Source: Brevundimonas sp. NIBR11
GTDB taxonomy: Bacteria; Pseudomonadota; Alphaproteobacteria; Caulobacterales; Caulobacteraceae
DNA: 64,000 nucleotides
Direction of reading: 5' to 3'
Assembly: GCF_027912535.1 (NCBI RefSeq)
Contig: NZ_CP115465.1
Location: forward strand, 1,282,001 to 1,346,000
Shown here: positions 1-7,792 of the stretch, piece after piece
How positions within the stretch are numbered: the stretch's first letter is position 1
Layout of the letters: every line of letters starts with the position of its first letter
Made by a program: the position numbers and the translations under genes
The notes under the pieces: generated by a model
The model's database searches: none
Told to the model about the DNA's origin: nothing
What the model saw: only the letters and a program-made list of their open reading frames with translations

Positions 1-33
1 ATGGGCGCGACCGTCACGAAAGCCAACCGATGA
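1..33 (+). CDS. Possible 3' end of an upstream gene (cut by window edge)
   Basis: The frame is open from base 1 and ends in TGA at 31-33, which overlaps the ATG of the next gene at 30-32. This overlapping stop/start arrangement is the usual one for translationally coupled genes in this window. Only about ten codons are visible, too few to name a product. It could also be a chance frame. Confidence 0.35.
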   Translation: MGATVTKANR

Positions 34-830
34 TCGAAGTCCCGCCTGCACAGGAGGCCGCACCCCCGCCGGTCGTCGCCCATGTCTGGGATCTGACGGT
101 CGGGCTGATCGAGGCGACGGTGCAGCTGGATCAGCCGTCGGGGCCGAATACGCGGACCGTCGGTACGGGCTTTCTGATCCAGGCGCCGAAGCCCGACGGC
201 ACGCCGCGCGTCGTCCTAGTCACCGCCGCCCATGTTCTTGAACGTATGCCGGACGCCGAGGCGCGGATCGGCTGGCGCACGTCTCTGGGCGACGGGACGT
301 GGCGTTTCGATCCGGAGCCGCTGGTCATCCGCGACGCCGAGGGCGAACCCCTGTGGGCCCAGCATCCGGAGCGCGACGTGGCGGTCATGGAGGTCCATGC
401 GCCCGAGGCTTTTGCGCGAGCGGCCATTCCCCTGGGTTGGCTGGCGGACGAGAATTCGTTCGGCGCCTATGAGGTCGGGCCGGGCGATGAACTGTTGTCG
501 CTGGGCTTCCCGCGCGGGCTGTCGGCCAACCGGGCGGGGTTTCCGATCCTGAGGGTGGGGCGGATCGCCTCCTATCCGCTGTCGCCGGTCGCGGCGTTTC
601 CGACGTTCCTGCTCGATTTCACGGTCTTTCCCGGCAACTCCGGCGGACCTGTGTTCTGGACGCCGAGCGCGCGCAAACGCCCCGGCACGACGGAGCCGGA
701 GACGGCCTTCATCGCCGGCCTGCTGAGCCAGGAGGTGCGGGTCAACGACGAACAGCTGGAGATCGGCGTGGTCACCCACGCGGTGTTCATCCGCGAGGCG
801 ATCCGGCGACTCGACACCCCGCTCCCGTAG
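30..830 (+). CDS. Trypsin-like (S1 family) serine peptidase
   Basis: A 266-residue protein with a chymotrypsin/DegP-like catalytic layout. The probable catalytic His68 lies in VTAAHV, Asp116 in ERDVAVM and the nucleophile Ser204 in GNSGGP. I see no convincing signal peptide and no PDZ domain, so it is shorter than DegP/HtrA proteins and probably a soluble single-domain protease. The ATG overlaps the stop of the preceding frame, which suggests an operon with a gene outside the window. The C-terminus faces the acyl-CoA dehydrogenase gene tail to tail. Substrate unknown. The family call rests on the triad and spacing. Confidence 0.82.
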   Translation: MIEVPPAQEAAPPPVVAHVWDLTVGLIEATVQLDQPSGPNTRTVGTGFLIQAPKPDGTPRVVLVTAAHVLERMPDAEARIGWRTSLGDGTWRFDPEPLVIRDAEGEPLWAQHPERDVAVMEVHAPEAFARAAIPLGWLADENSFGAYEVGPGDELLSLGFPRGLSANRAGFPILRVGRIASYPLSPVAAFPTFLLDFTVFPGNSGGPVFWTPSARKRPGTTEPETAFIAGLLSQEVRVNDEQLEIGVVTHAVFIREAIRRLDTPLP

Positions 831-843
831 GCGGAAGGGCGCC

Positions 844-2631
844 TTACGCCGCCCCCAACGCTTCCCTCGAAATCCGCGACAGCAAATCCCCGCCTTGGCC
901 CACGGCCGCCAGCCGGCTCGAGGCGTGGCCCAGGATGTTCGCCGCATAGACCTCGTACAGATCCATCTTGCCCCGTAGCCAGGCCGGGTCGCCGTCGCCC
1001 GCGTCGAGCCGCTTCTTCGCCGCCAGCGCGCCCTTGGCCATCATCCAGCCGCCGACCACGTCGCCCAGCAGCCTGAGATAGGCGTCCGCCGCAGCCAGCA
1101 CGTCCGCGCCCCGCGCCGCATCCGCCTTGGCGTCCAGCAGCCATAGGGTGGCGTCCTCGACCGCGTCGATGGCGTTGGCGAACCGCTCCACCGGCTTGCC
1201 CGAATAGAGGCCGCCCAAGTCCTTCAACGTGACCTTCATCTCGGCGATCACGGCCTTGGCCGAAGCCCCGCCGTCCTGCGACAGCTTGCGGCCCACCAGG
1301 TCCATCGCCTGGATCCCGTTGGTGCCCTCGTAGATCGGAGTGATGCGGGCGTCGCGATAGTATTGCGCCGCGCCCGTCTCCTCGATGAAACCCATGCCGC
1401 CGTGGATCTGCACTCCGTCGGAGGCCACGTCGCAGCCGACATCGGTGCCCCAGGCCTTGGCGATCGGCACGAACAGGTCTTCGCGACCCTTCCACGCCTT
1501 CCGCTCTTCCTCGGAGGCCGCGTGCTGGGCCAGGTCGGCGGCGACGCCGGTGGCGAAACAGATGGCGCGGGCAGCCTCGATCTTGGCTTTCATCACCGCC
1601 AGCGTTCGGCGGATATCGGGGTGATCGATGATCGGGGCGTTGGCCTCCCCGGTCCAGATCGAGCGGCCCTGACGCCGCTCCAGCGCATAGGCCAAGGCGT
1701 GTTGATACGCCCCTTCGGCCACGCCCACGCCCTGCACCCCGACCGCGAGGCGGGCGTTGTTCATCATGACGAACATGTGGGCCAGCCCCTGGTTCGGCTG
1801 ACCCACCAGCTCCGCCCGCGCGCCCTCATAGCTCATGACGCAGGTCGGGGAGGCGTGGATGCCCAGCTTGTGCTCCAGCCCCACGGGCCGGAAGTCGTTG
1901 CGCCCGCCCAGCGACCCGTCGGCCTTCACCTCGAACTTCGACGCCAGGAAAAGGCTGATCCCCTTCGGCCCCGCCGGCGCGTCTGGCAGGCGAGCCAGCA
2001 CCAGATGGACGATGTTGTCCGTCGCGTCGTGGTCGCCCCAGGTGATGAAGATCTTCTGGCCGTTCAGCGCATAGGTCCCGTCGCCGTTCGGCGTCGCCGT
2101 CGCCGTCAGCGCCCCGAGGTCCGATCCCGCGCCCGGCTCGGTCAGGACCATGGCCCCAGTCCATTCGCCAGACACCAGCTTGGGCAGGTAGGTCGCCTTC
2201 TGGTGCTCGGTCCCGACCTGCTCCAGCGCCTCGATCGCCGCCAGAGACAGCATCGGGCAGAGGGCGAACGCCATGTTGGCCGACTGGATCGTCTCATAAG
2301 CGGCCAGTTCCAGCGCCTTGGGCAGGGCCTGCCCGCCGGCCTCGGCCGAGGCGGTCAGACCCGTCCAGCCGCCCTCGGCGAACTGACGATAGGCGTCGGC
2401 GAACCCGGGCGCGGCCGTGACCGACCCGTTGGCGTAGGTGGCCCCGGCCAGATCACCCGGGCGGTTCAGCGGGGCCAGCACCTCTTGCGAGAACTGGTCT
2501 GCGGCCTCGAGCACTGCGTTCATCAGGTCGGCGTCATAGTCGGGATAGGCGCCGGTCGCGGCGACATCCTCGATGCCGGCGACGGCGGTCAGGCTGAAGG
2601 CGAGATCGCGGACGGGGGCGCGATAAGGCAT
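844..2631 (-). CDS. Acyl-CoA dehydrogenase, long form (DmdC-like)
   Basis: A 595-residue flavoprotein expected to oxidise an acyl-CoA to the enoyl-CoA and pass electrons to ETF. The central part carries the family signature LTEPGAGSDLGAL and the FAD/acyl region ending in QIHGGMGFIEE. An extra C-terminal helical domain of about 130 residues and a length near 600 match the long subgroup that includes 3-methylmercaptopropionyl-CoA dehydrogenase, rather than the 380-residue classical enzymes. Substrate cannot be read from sequence. Its promoter region (2632-2785) is shared with the divergent cytochrome b561 gene and holds a 28-bp imperfect palindrome. Confidence 0.88.
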   Translation of the reverse strand: MPYRAPVRDLAFSLTAVAGIEDVAATGAYPDYDADLMNAVLEAADQFSQEVLAPLNRPGDLAGATYANGSVTAAPGFADAYRQFAEGGWTGLTASAEAGGQALPKALELAAYETIQSANMAFALCPMLSLAAIEALEQVGTEHQKATYLPKLVSGEWTGAMVLTEPGAGSDLGALTATATPNGDGTYALNGQKIFITWGDHDATDNIVHLVLARLPDAPAGPKGISLFLASKFEVKADGSLGGRNDFRPVGLEHKLGIHASPTCVMSYEGARAELVGQPNQGLAHMFVMMNNARLAVGVQGVGVAEGAYQHALAYALERRQGRSIWTGEANAPIIDHPDIRRTLAVMKAKIEAARAICFATGVAADLAQHAASEEERKAWKGREDLFVPIAKAWGTDVGCDVASDGVQIHGGMGFIEETGAAQYYRDARITPIYEGTNGIQAMDLVGRKLSQDGGASAKAVIAEMKVTLKDLGGLYSGKPVERFANAIDAVEDATLWLLDAKADAARGADVLAAADAYLRLLGDVVGGWMMAKGALAAKKRLDAGDGDPAWLRGKMDLYEVYAANILGHASSRLAAVGQGGDLLSRISREALGAA

Positions 2632-2661
2632 GGCAAGGTCTCCGGCGGACTAGAGTTGTCT

Positions 2662-2689
2662 TCTTACACAAGTCACTCTGTGTGTCAGA
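2662..2689. promoter_or_regulatory. 28-bp imperfect palindrome, candidate operator
   Basis: Nine-base arms TCTTACACA (2662-2670) and TGTGTCAGA (2681-2689) match at 8 of 9 positions around a 10-base centre. It sits in the divergent region, about 30 bases from the acyl-CoA dehydrogenase start and 97 bases from the cytochrome b561 start. The form suits a dimeric regulator of the TetR or GntR type; which one is unknown. Confidence 0.4.
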
Positions 2690-2785
2690 CCTTCTTGCGA
2701 CGATGCCGTCGCGTCAGGCAAGGGATCGCTTGGCGTAACGCGCGCGCGGCGCCAAGCTGTACCGAACGCCGTCCCGAGGAGTCGC

Positions 2786-3337
2786 ATGGCCGAGCCGAGA
2801 AACCGCTACTCGATCGTGTCGCTGGCCTTCCATTGGGGGCTGGCCCTGATGGTGCTGGCGCAGGTCCTGCTGATCACGGCGCACGAGGCCACCGACGGCC
2901 CGATCTCGCGGGAGTTCGTACAGGTGCACAAGGCGCTGGGCCTGTCGGTTCTGGTGCTGACCCTGGCGCGTATCGGCTGGCGGATGGCGAACCCGGCCCT
3001 GCCCATGCCGCCCGGTACCCCGGACTGGCAGAAGTTTGCGGCCAAGGCGACCCACGTCCTGTTCTACGTCCTTCTGATCGGCATTCCGCTGTTGGGCTGG
3101 GCGGCCTCAAGCGCCGGGGGACGCGACATCCTCTGGTTCGGACTCTTTGACTGGCCGCTGCTGCCGATCCAGCGCAGCCGCGATCTGGCCGGAACCTTAA
3201 TGGATCTGCACGAGGCCGGGGTGAAGGCGCTCTACGTTCTGCTGGCCCTGCACGTGCTGGCGGCGCTCAAGCATCATTTCGTGGACCGCGACAATGTCCT
3301 GCACCGGATGGTCCCGCTGATCCCCCGGCGGCCCTGA
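2786..3337 (+). CDS. Cytochrome b561 family membrane protein
   Basis: A 183-residue protein with four predicted transmembrane segments. Conserved histidines suited to bind two b-type haems are seen near the N-terminus (AFHWG), in VQVHKALG, and in the last helices (DLHEAG, ALHVLAALKHHF). The family moves electrons across or from the cytoplasmic membrane, typically from quinol to a periplasmic acceptor. The gene is followed after one base by a YceI gene. The b561-YceI pairing is common in proteobacteria, and YceI proteins bind isoprenoid lipids or quinones, so a joint redox role is plausible but not proven. Confidence 0.88.
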   Translation: MAEPRNRYSIVSLAFHWGLALMVLAQVLLITAHEATDGPISREFVQVHKALGLSVLVLTLARIGWRMANPALPMPPGTPDWQKFAAKATHVLFYVLLIGIPLLGWAASSAGGRDILWFGLFDWPLLPIQRSRDLAGTLMDLHEAGVKALYVLLALHVLAALKHHFVDRDNVLHRMVPLIPRRP

Positions 3338-3338
3338 G

Positions 3339-3908
3339 ATGCGAATGGCCCTGATCGCGATGCTGATCGGGGCCGCCGCCTGCATGGCCACAGGCCCTGG
3401 CCGGGCCGACGTCGAACGCTGGCTCGTCGTTCCGGGCTCATCGTCGATCACGATGAGGGTCGGCACGCCGGTCGGGCAGAGGACGGGGCGGTTCACTCGC
3501 TGGACCGGAGACATCCGGTTCGACCCCGACGCGCCCCGGACCGCGCATGTGGCGATCGAGGTCGAGGCGAACTCCCTGAGGATGGATGATGCGCGGCTGA
3601 CCGCAACCGCCGTCGGCGCGGGCTTTCTGGACAGCGGTCGCTATCCGCGCGTGGCCTTTCGCCTGACGGGCCTCGAACCGGCGGGCGGCTCCAGGTTCAC
3701 CGCGCGTGCCGACATCACCATGAAGGGCGTCACCCAGGCCGTCGTCTTCCCCGCGACCTTGCGCAACGACGGTCGGACGGCGCAGATGACCGGTGGCTTC
3801 TCGCTGGATCGGGCGGCCTTCGGCATTGGAACACGCGGACCGTGGAACGGACTGATCGGACGGCAGGTGAGGGTGGACGTGTCCCTGGCGACGCGCCCGG
3901 CGGCGTAG
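3339..3908 (+). CDS. YceI family periplasmic protein
   Basis: A 189-residue secreted protein whose N-terminal hydrophobic stretch ends near GPGRAD, followed by the YceI lipocalin-like beta barrel. The typical features are the early motif TGDIRFDPDAP, the segment SGRYPRVAFRLTGLEP and the DITMKGVTQ strand. The family binds polyisoprenoids or amphiphilic molecules. The gene starts one base after cytochrome b561 and very probably shares its mRNA. Its 3' end overlaps the likely start of the Sua5 gene by 67 bases in another frame, a large overlap for this genome. Confidence 0.88.
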   Translation: MRMALIAMLIGAAACMATGPGRADVERWLVVPGSSSITMRVGTPVGQRTGRFTRWTGDIRFDPDAPRTAHVAIEVEANSLRMDDARLTATAVGAGFLDSGRYPRVAFRLTGLEPAGGSRFTARADITMKGVTQAVVFPATLRNDGRTAQMTGGFSLDRAAFGIGTRGPWNGLIGRQVRVDVSLATRPAA

Positions 3909-4810
3909 GCGAGGCCGTCGCCGCCCTGCGCGCCGGCGATCTGCTCATCCTGCCGACCGAGACCGTCTATGGCCTGGCCGCCGACGCCGGCAACGCCCAG
4001 GCGGTTGCGAAGATCTTCGAGGCCAAGGGCCGGCCAAAGTTCAACCCATTGATTTCCCATGTCGCCGACGCCGTTGCGGCCGAGCGGATCGCCGTCTTCG
4101 ACAGCGCGGCGCGAAAGTTGGCGGAGGCCTTCTGGCCGGGTCCTTTGACGATCGTCGCGCCCTGCCGCGATACGGTCGCCGTCAGCGATCTGGCCCGCGC
4201 CGGGCTGGACAGCATGGCCGTCCGCGTGCCCGGCCATGCCAGGGCTCGCGCGGTTCTGGACGCCTTCGGCGGCCCCGTGGTGGCGCCCTCCGCCAACCGC
4301 TCAGGCCGCCCGAGCCCGACCACCTTCGCCGACGCCATCGAGGAGACCGGCGCCTCCGCTTCGGCCGCGCTCGATGGCGGGCCCTGCGCCGTCGGGGTCG
4401 AGAGCACCGTCGTCTCCGTGCTGGACGGCCGGGTCTCGTTGCTGCGCCCCGGCTCGGTGACGCGAGAAGAGATCGAAGCCCTGATCGGCCGTCTGGACGG
4501 CTCGGGCGAGGGCCACCGCTCACCCGGCCGCCTGACCCGCCACTATGCCCCTTCCGCCCCCGTGCGGCTTGGGGCAAACGGAGCCGGGGAGGGCGAAATC
4601 TTCCTCGGCTTCGGCCCCGGGTTGGGCGAGGAACGATGGAGCCTGAGCCTCACCGGCGACCTCCGCGAAGCCGCCGCCAATCTGTTCCGTCTCCTGCGCG
4701 AAGCCGACCGCGAAACGCCCTCCGGCATCGCCATCGCGTCCATCCCCGCGACCGGTCTGGGCGAGGCCATCAACGACCGCCTGAAACGCGCCGCAGGCTT
4801 CGTAGGCTGA
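3842..4810 (+). CDS. L-threonylcarbamoyladenylate synthase (Sua5/YrdC/YwlC)
   Basis: This enzyme makes threonylcarbamoyl-AMP from threonine, bicarbonate and ATP, the first step of the t6A modification of ANN-reading tRNAs. The YrdC domain begins near residue 25 with LPTETVYGLA and continues with KGRPKFNPL and APSANRSGRPSPT. A C-terminal Sua5 domain follows after about residue 200 (SPGRLTRHYAPSAPV marks the linker), so this is the long Sua5 form. No alternative ATG, GTG or TTG lies between 3842 and the YrdC domain, hence the start inside the YceI gene. It may be expressed with that operon. Confidence 0.92.
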   Translation: MERTDRTAGEGGRVPGDAPGGVGEAVAALRAGDLLILPTETVYGLAADAGNAQAVAKIFEAKGRPKFNPLISHVADAVAAERIAVFDSAARKLAEAFWPGPLTIVAPCRDTVAVSDLARAGLDSMAVRVPGHARARAVLDAFGGPVVAPSANRSGRPSPTTFADAIEETGASASAALDGGPCAVGVESTVVSVLDGRVSLLRPGSVTREEIEALIGRLDGSGEGHRSPGRLTRHYAPSAPVRLGANGAGEGEIFLGFGPGLGEERWSLSLTGDLREAAANLFRLLREADRETPSGIAIASIPATGLGEAINDRLKRAAGFVG

Positions 4811-4865
4811 TCGGTTCCTGCGGAGTGCACACAGGTTTTCACGACAGCTCGCTGATATCGCTCAG

Positions 4866-4900
4866 TTGGACTCTCTGGACTCGGACTCGCCAGAGTCCAA
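4866..4900. repeat. 35-bp GANTC-rich palindromic repeat, copy 1
   Basis: The element consists of a 17-base block TTGGACTCTCTGGACTC, 10 variable bases and an 8-base block GAGTCCAA. A second copy lies at 20290-20324 in opposite orientation with both blocks identical and the same spacer length. The outer nine bases pair (TTGGACTCT / AGAGTCCAA). TGGACTC occurs twice directly and once inverted. Four GANTC sites fall within 29 bases (4869, 4878, 4884, 4893). It lies between two convergent genes, so it could act as a terminator, a binding site or both. Confidence 0.75.
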
Positions 4901-4918
4901 AGTGCTAACGCCGGTCGA

Positions 4919-5998
4919 TCAGCCGAAGCGTGCCTGCAGATCGACGCTCGACCTGATTCCGACCTCACCCGCACAGGTCACCAGCCACTCGTCTGCAGCG
5001 GCCCGACCCCGCGTTTTAAGGTCGTTCAGGAAGGTCCACTCCGTATTGAATTTCGAGCCCAGCGAAAGGTCGCCCAGCCAGCCGTCCGCCTCGATCGCGT
5101 GCATCAGGATGTGGCGATACCGCTCCCGCGCGGTGTCGGTCAGCCGGCCTTCCTCGATCAGCTCCTGCACGAAGGCTACGGCCCTCAACTCGGCCACCAG
5201 CGGCGCGTTGAAGACGACCTCGTTCAGCCGATCCATGATGTCGCCCGCCGATCTCGGCGTATCCGACCGCTCGAAGGCGTTCAGAGTGATCAGCAGCACG
5301 TCGTCCGGCGTGTCCTGATAGAACAGGGGCCACAGCGGCGGATTGGCCAGGTAGCCGCCGTCCCAATACGGCTCCCCCTCGATCTCCACCGCCTGGAACA
5401 GATGGGGCAGACAGGCCGAGGCTAGCAGCACCTGATCCGTGATCTCGGCCGAGGAGAAGACCCGGCTCTTGGCGTGCCGCACCGCCGTGGCCGCCACGAA
5501 CAGCTTTACTTCGGACGCCCGAACGGCCTCGAAATCGATCGCCGCCTGCAGCACCCGCTTCAACGGATTATGGTTGAAGGGGTTGAACTCATACGGCGAC
5601 ATCGACATCGCCAGGGTCTCGGACGCCCGCCACAGCGGCGAATCCTTAAGCCAGTTGGGCTGCATGGCGTTGGACCAGACCGAGGTGTCGCCGAAGACGT
5701 TCTTGCCGCCTGACTGGTTTGTCTCTCGCCACAGCCTGTCGAGCGCCTGACGCGCTCCCTCGGGCCCGCCGTGGGCGAGGCCGGACACCAGTGCGGCGCC
5801 GTTCATCGCCCCCGCGGACGAAGCGGTAACGGCCCGGATATCAAGGACGTCGGCCTCCAGAAGCCGGTCCAGCACGCCCCACTGGAAGGCCCCGTGCGCA
5901 CCGCCGCCCTGCAAGGCGAGGGAGATCGGTCGTCGACCGCTCGCGGGCGGTTCAGGCGCGGCGGACGTCGGGGAGACCTTGCGTTGGAAAAGCGCCAT
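4919..5998 (-). CDS. Patatin-like phospholipase family protein
   Basis: A 359-residue serine hydrolase of the patatin/RssA type. The oxyanion motif GGGAHGAFQWG starts near residue 31. The nucleophile Ser61 lies in ASSAGAMNG, and the dyad aspartate Asp213 in YWDGGYLANP. The family hydrolyses lipid or polyester acyl bonds with a Ser-Asp dyad. No signal peptide is seen, so it is cytosolic. It lies 18 bases downstream of a 3-hydroxybutyrate dehydrogenase gene on the same strand. That suggests, without proving it, an intracellular role in polyhydroxybutyrate or lipid turnover. Convergent with Sua5 across the GANTC-rich repeat. Confidence 0.9.
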   Translation of the reverse strand: MALFQRKVSPTSAAPEPPASGRRPISLALQGGGAHGAFQWGVLDRLLEADVLDIRAVTASSAGAMNGAALVSGLAHGGPEGARQALDRLWRETNQSGGKNVFGDTSVWSNAMQPNWLKDSPLWRASETLAMSMSPYEFNPFNHNPLKRVLQAAIDFEAVRASEVKLFVAATAVRHAKSRVFSSAEITDQVLLASACLPHLFQAVEIEGEPYWDGGYLANPPLWPLFYQDTPDDVLLITLNAFERSDTPRSAGDIMDRLNEVVFNAPLVAELRAVAFVQELIEEGRLTDTARERYRHILMHAIEADGWLGDLSLGSKFNTEWTFLNDLKTRGRAAADEWLVTCAGEVGIRSSVDLQARFG

Positions 5999-6016
5999 CG
6001 TCCCCCGGCAATCGTC

Positions 6017-6877
6017 CTATTGGGCGGTCCAGCCGCCGTCGATGGAGAAGCTGGCCCCGTTGGCCGACGCCCCCAGATCCGACACCAGATAGAGGAAAAT
6101 GCCGGCCAGCTCATCGGTCGTGACGAACCGCTTCGTCGGCTGGGAGCCCAGGATCACGTCCTTCAGCACCGCCTCCCTCGACATCCCGCGCGTCCGAGCC
6201 TGATCCGCGATCTGCTTCTCGACGATTGGGGTCTCCACAAAGCCGGGGCAGATGGCGTTGCAGGTGATGTTGTCCTGCGCCAGCTCCAGCGCCACCGTCT
6301 TGGTGAAGCCGATCACCCCATGTTTGGCGGCGACATAGGCCGACTTGAACGGCGAGGCGACCAGACCGTGGGCCGAGGCGACGTTGACGATCCGTCCGCG
6401 CCCCTGCGCCTTCATGATCGGGATCGCGGCCCGCGTGGCGTAGAAGGTCGAGGAGAGGTTGATCGCGATGATCTTCTCCCACTGGTCGGCCGGGAATTTC
6501 TCGACCGACTCCACATGCTGGATGCCGGCGTTGTTGACCAGGATGTCGAGCCGCCCAAGCTGATGCTTGGCGTAGGCGACCATGTCGCCAACCTCGTCAC
6601 CCTTGAGCATGTTGGCCGCGTGATAGCGGACCCGAACGCCGCAGCTGGCCTCCAGCTCGGCCCGAGTTCGCTCGATTTCGGAAGGATCGCCGAGACCGTT
6701 CAGGACGACCTCGCCGCCTCGCGAGGCGACAGCGCGGGCCAACGCAAGGCCGATCCCCGACGTCGAGCCGGAGATGACGGCCACCTGGCCCTTGAGGTCG
6801 TTGGGATCGCGGTACACGGGGCGCTCGGTTTCCGAGCCGTCTTTCTTGCCGGGCCACTGGAACATGGGGTCGTTCAC
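6017..6877 (-). CDS. bdhA: 3-hydroxybutyrate dehydrogenase (SDR family)
   Basis: A 286-residue short-chain dehydrogenase expected to interconvert (R)-3-hydroxybutyrate and acetoacetate with NAD. The nucleotide motif GSTSGIG lies at residues 37-43, NNAG follows at 115-118, and the catalytic residues are Ser168, Tyr181 and Lys185. The segment LAQDNITCNAICPGFVETP and the C-terminal SIDGGWTAQ are typical of bacterial 3-hydroxybutyrate dehydrogenases. The N-terminus carries about 28 residues before the Rossmann fold, longer than the usual 260-residue enzyme; a later start is possible but none has a better context. Probably co-transcribed with the patatin gene. Confidence 0.88.
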   Translation of the reverse strand: MNDPMFQWPGKKDGSETERPVYRDPNDLKGQVAVISGSTSGIGLALARAVASRGGEVVLNGLGDPSEIERTRAELEASCGVRVRYHAANMLKGDEVGDMVAYAKHQLGRLDILVNNAGIQHVESVEKFPADQWEKIIAINLSSTFYATRAAIPIMKAQGRGRIVNVASAHGLVASPFKSAYVAAKHGVIGFTKTVALELAQDNITCNAICPGFVETPIVEKQIADQARTRGMSREAVLKDVILGSQPTKRFVTTDELAGIFLYLVSDLGASANGASFSIDGGWTAQ

Positions 6878-6973
6878 TCTCGCTTCTTGCCCCTGTCCGC
6901 ACCTGCTCCGCGCGTCGGGGGTCTCTGGTTTGAGCCGACTCTAGCCCTTCGCGACTGCGAAGGCGACCCGGAC

Positions 6974-7747
6974 TCAGGAATTTCCTGCCCTGGTGAATAT
7001 CCAGTCGGTGTCCGTCGACAGCGACTTGTTGAACCGATAGCCGTCGCGATCGAACGCCTTCAGATCTGCGGCGGTTTCGATCCGCTCGTCGATGGCGAAC
7101 CGCGCCATTGTCCCACGGGCCTTCTTGGCGAAGAAGGAGATGATCCGGCTTTCGCCGTCCTTCTCCTCGCGGAAGTTGGGGGTGATGACAGGTAGCTTCA
7201 GCGCCTTAGCGTCCACGGCTCCGAAATATTCCTGGCTCGCCAGATTGATCAGCGTCGGGTCCTTCTGGCCTTCGGCGTCGGCGTTCAGCTGCTTCGAAAT
7301 ACGGTCGCCCCAGAAATCGTAGAGGTTGGACCCGCGCCTGGTTTTCAGCCGCGTCCCCATCTCCAGGCGATAGGGCTGGATCCGATCCAGAGGCCGCAAC
7401 AGGCCGTAGAGCCCCGACAGGATGCGCAGATGCTCCTGAGCGAACGCAAGGCTGGCCTTATCCAGCGTCCGGGCCTGCAACCCCTGATAGACGTCTCCGT
7501 CGAAGGCGAACGCGGCCTGGATGCCGATGTCCATCGAGTCCGGCGCGAAGGCCTTGAAGCGGGCCTGGTTCAGCTTGGCGAGGTCTGCCGAGATGCCCAT
7601 CAGCCGGCGCAAGTCGGCCTGCGTCTGGTTCCGGGCGGTCTTCGACAGGCTGGTGGTGTCATCGACGAACCGACGATGCGTCGCCGGGATGTCCGAGGCA
7701 GGTTCGGTGAAGTCCAGACGCTTGGCGGGGGAGAGGACGATCAGCAT
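6974..7747 (-). CDS. yaaA: Peroxide stress protein YaaA
   Basis: A 257-residue UPF0246/DUF328 protein beginning MLIVLSPAKRLDF and ending with FNKSLSTDTDWIFTR, both family hallmarks. The HhH-type, DNA-binding E. coli protein lowers intracellular free iron during peroxide stress and so limits Fenton damage. The length is normal. It stands alone, with 44 bases between it and the FAD-oxidoreductase gene upstream on the same strand; I see no clear operator. Confidence 0.9.
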   Translation of the reverse strand: MLIVLSPAKRLDFTEPASDIPATHRRFVDDTTSLSKTARNQTQADLRRLMGISADLAKLNQARFKAFAPDSMDIGIQAAFAFDGDVYQGLQARTLDKASLAFAQEHLRILSGLYGLLRPLDRIQPYRLEMGTRLKTRRGSNLYDFWGDRISKQLNADAEGQKDPTLINLASQEYFGAVDAKALKLPVITPNFREEKDGESRIISFFAKKARGTMARFAIDERIETAADLKAFDRDGYRFNKSLSTDTDWIFTRAGNS

Positions 7748-7792
7748 GGCGCGCTGTCTAGGCTCGTTCGGCGACGGTTTGAAGCGCCGACC

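Noticed and set aside
1363..3150. Long plus-strand frame across the acyl-CoA dehydrogenase gene and into cytochrome b561
   Set aside because: Antisense shadow; it crosses a promoter region and has no recognisable domain.
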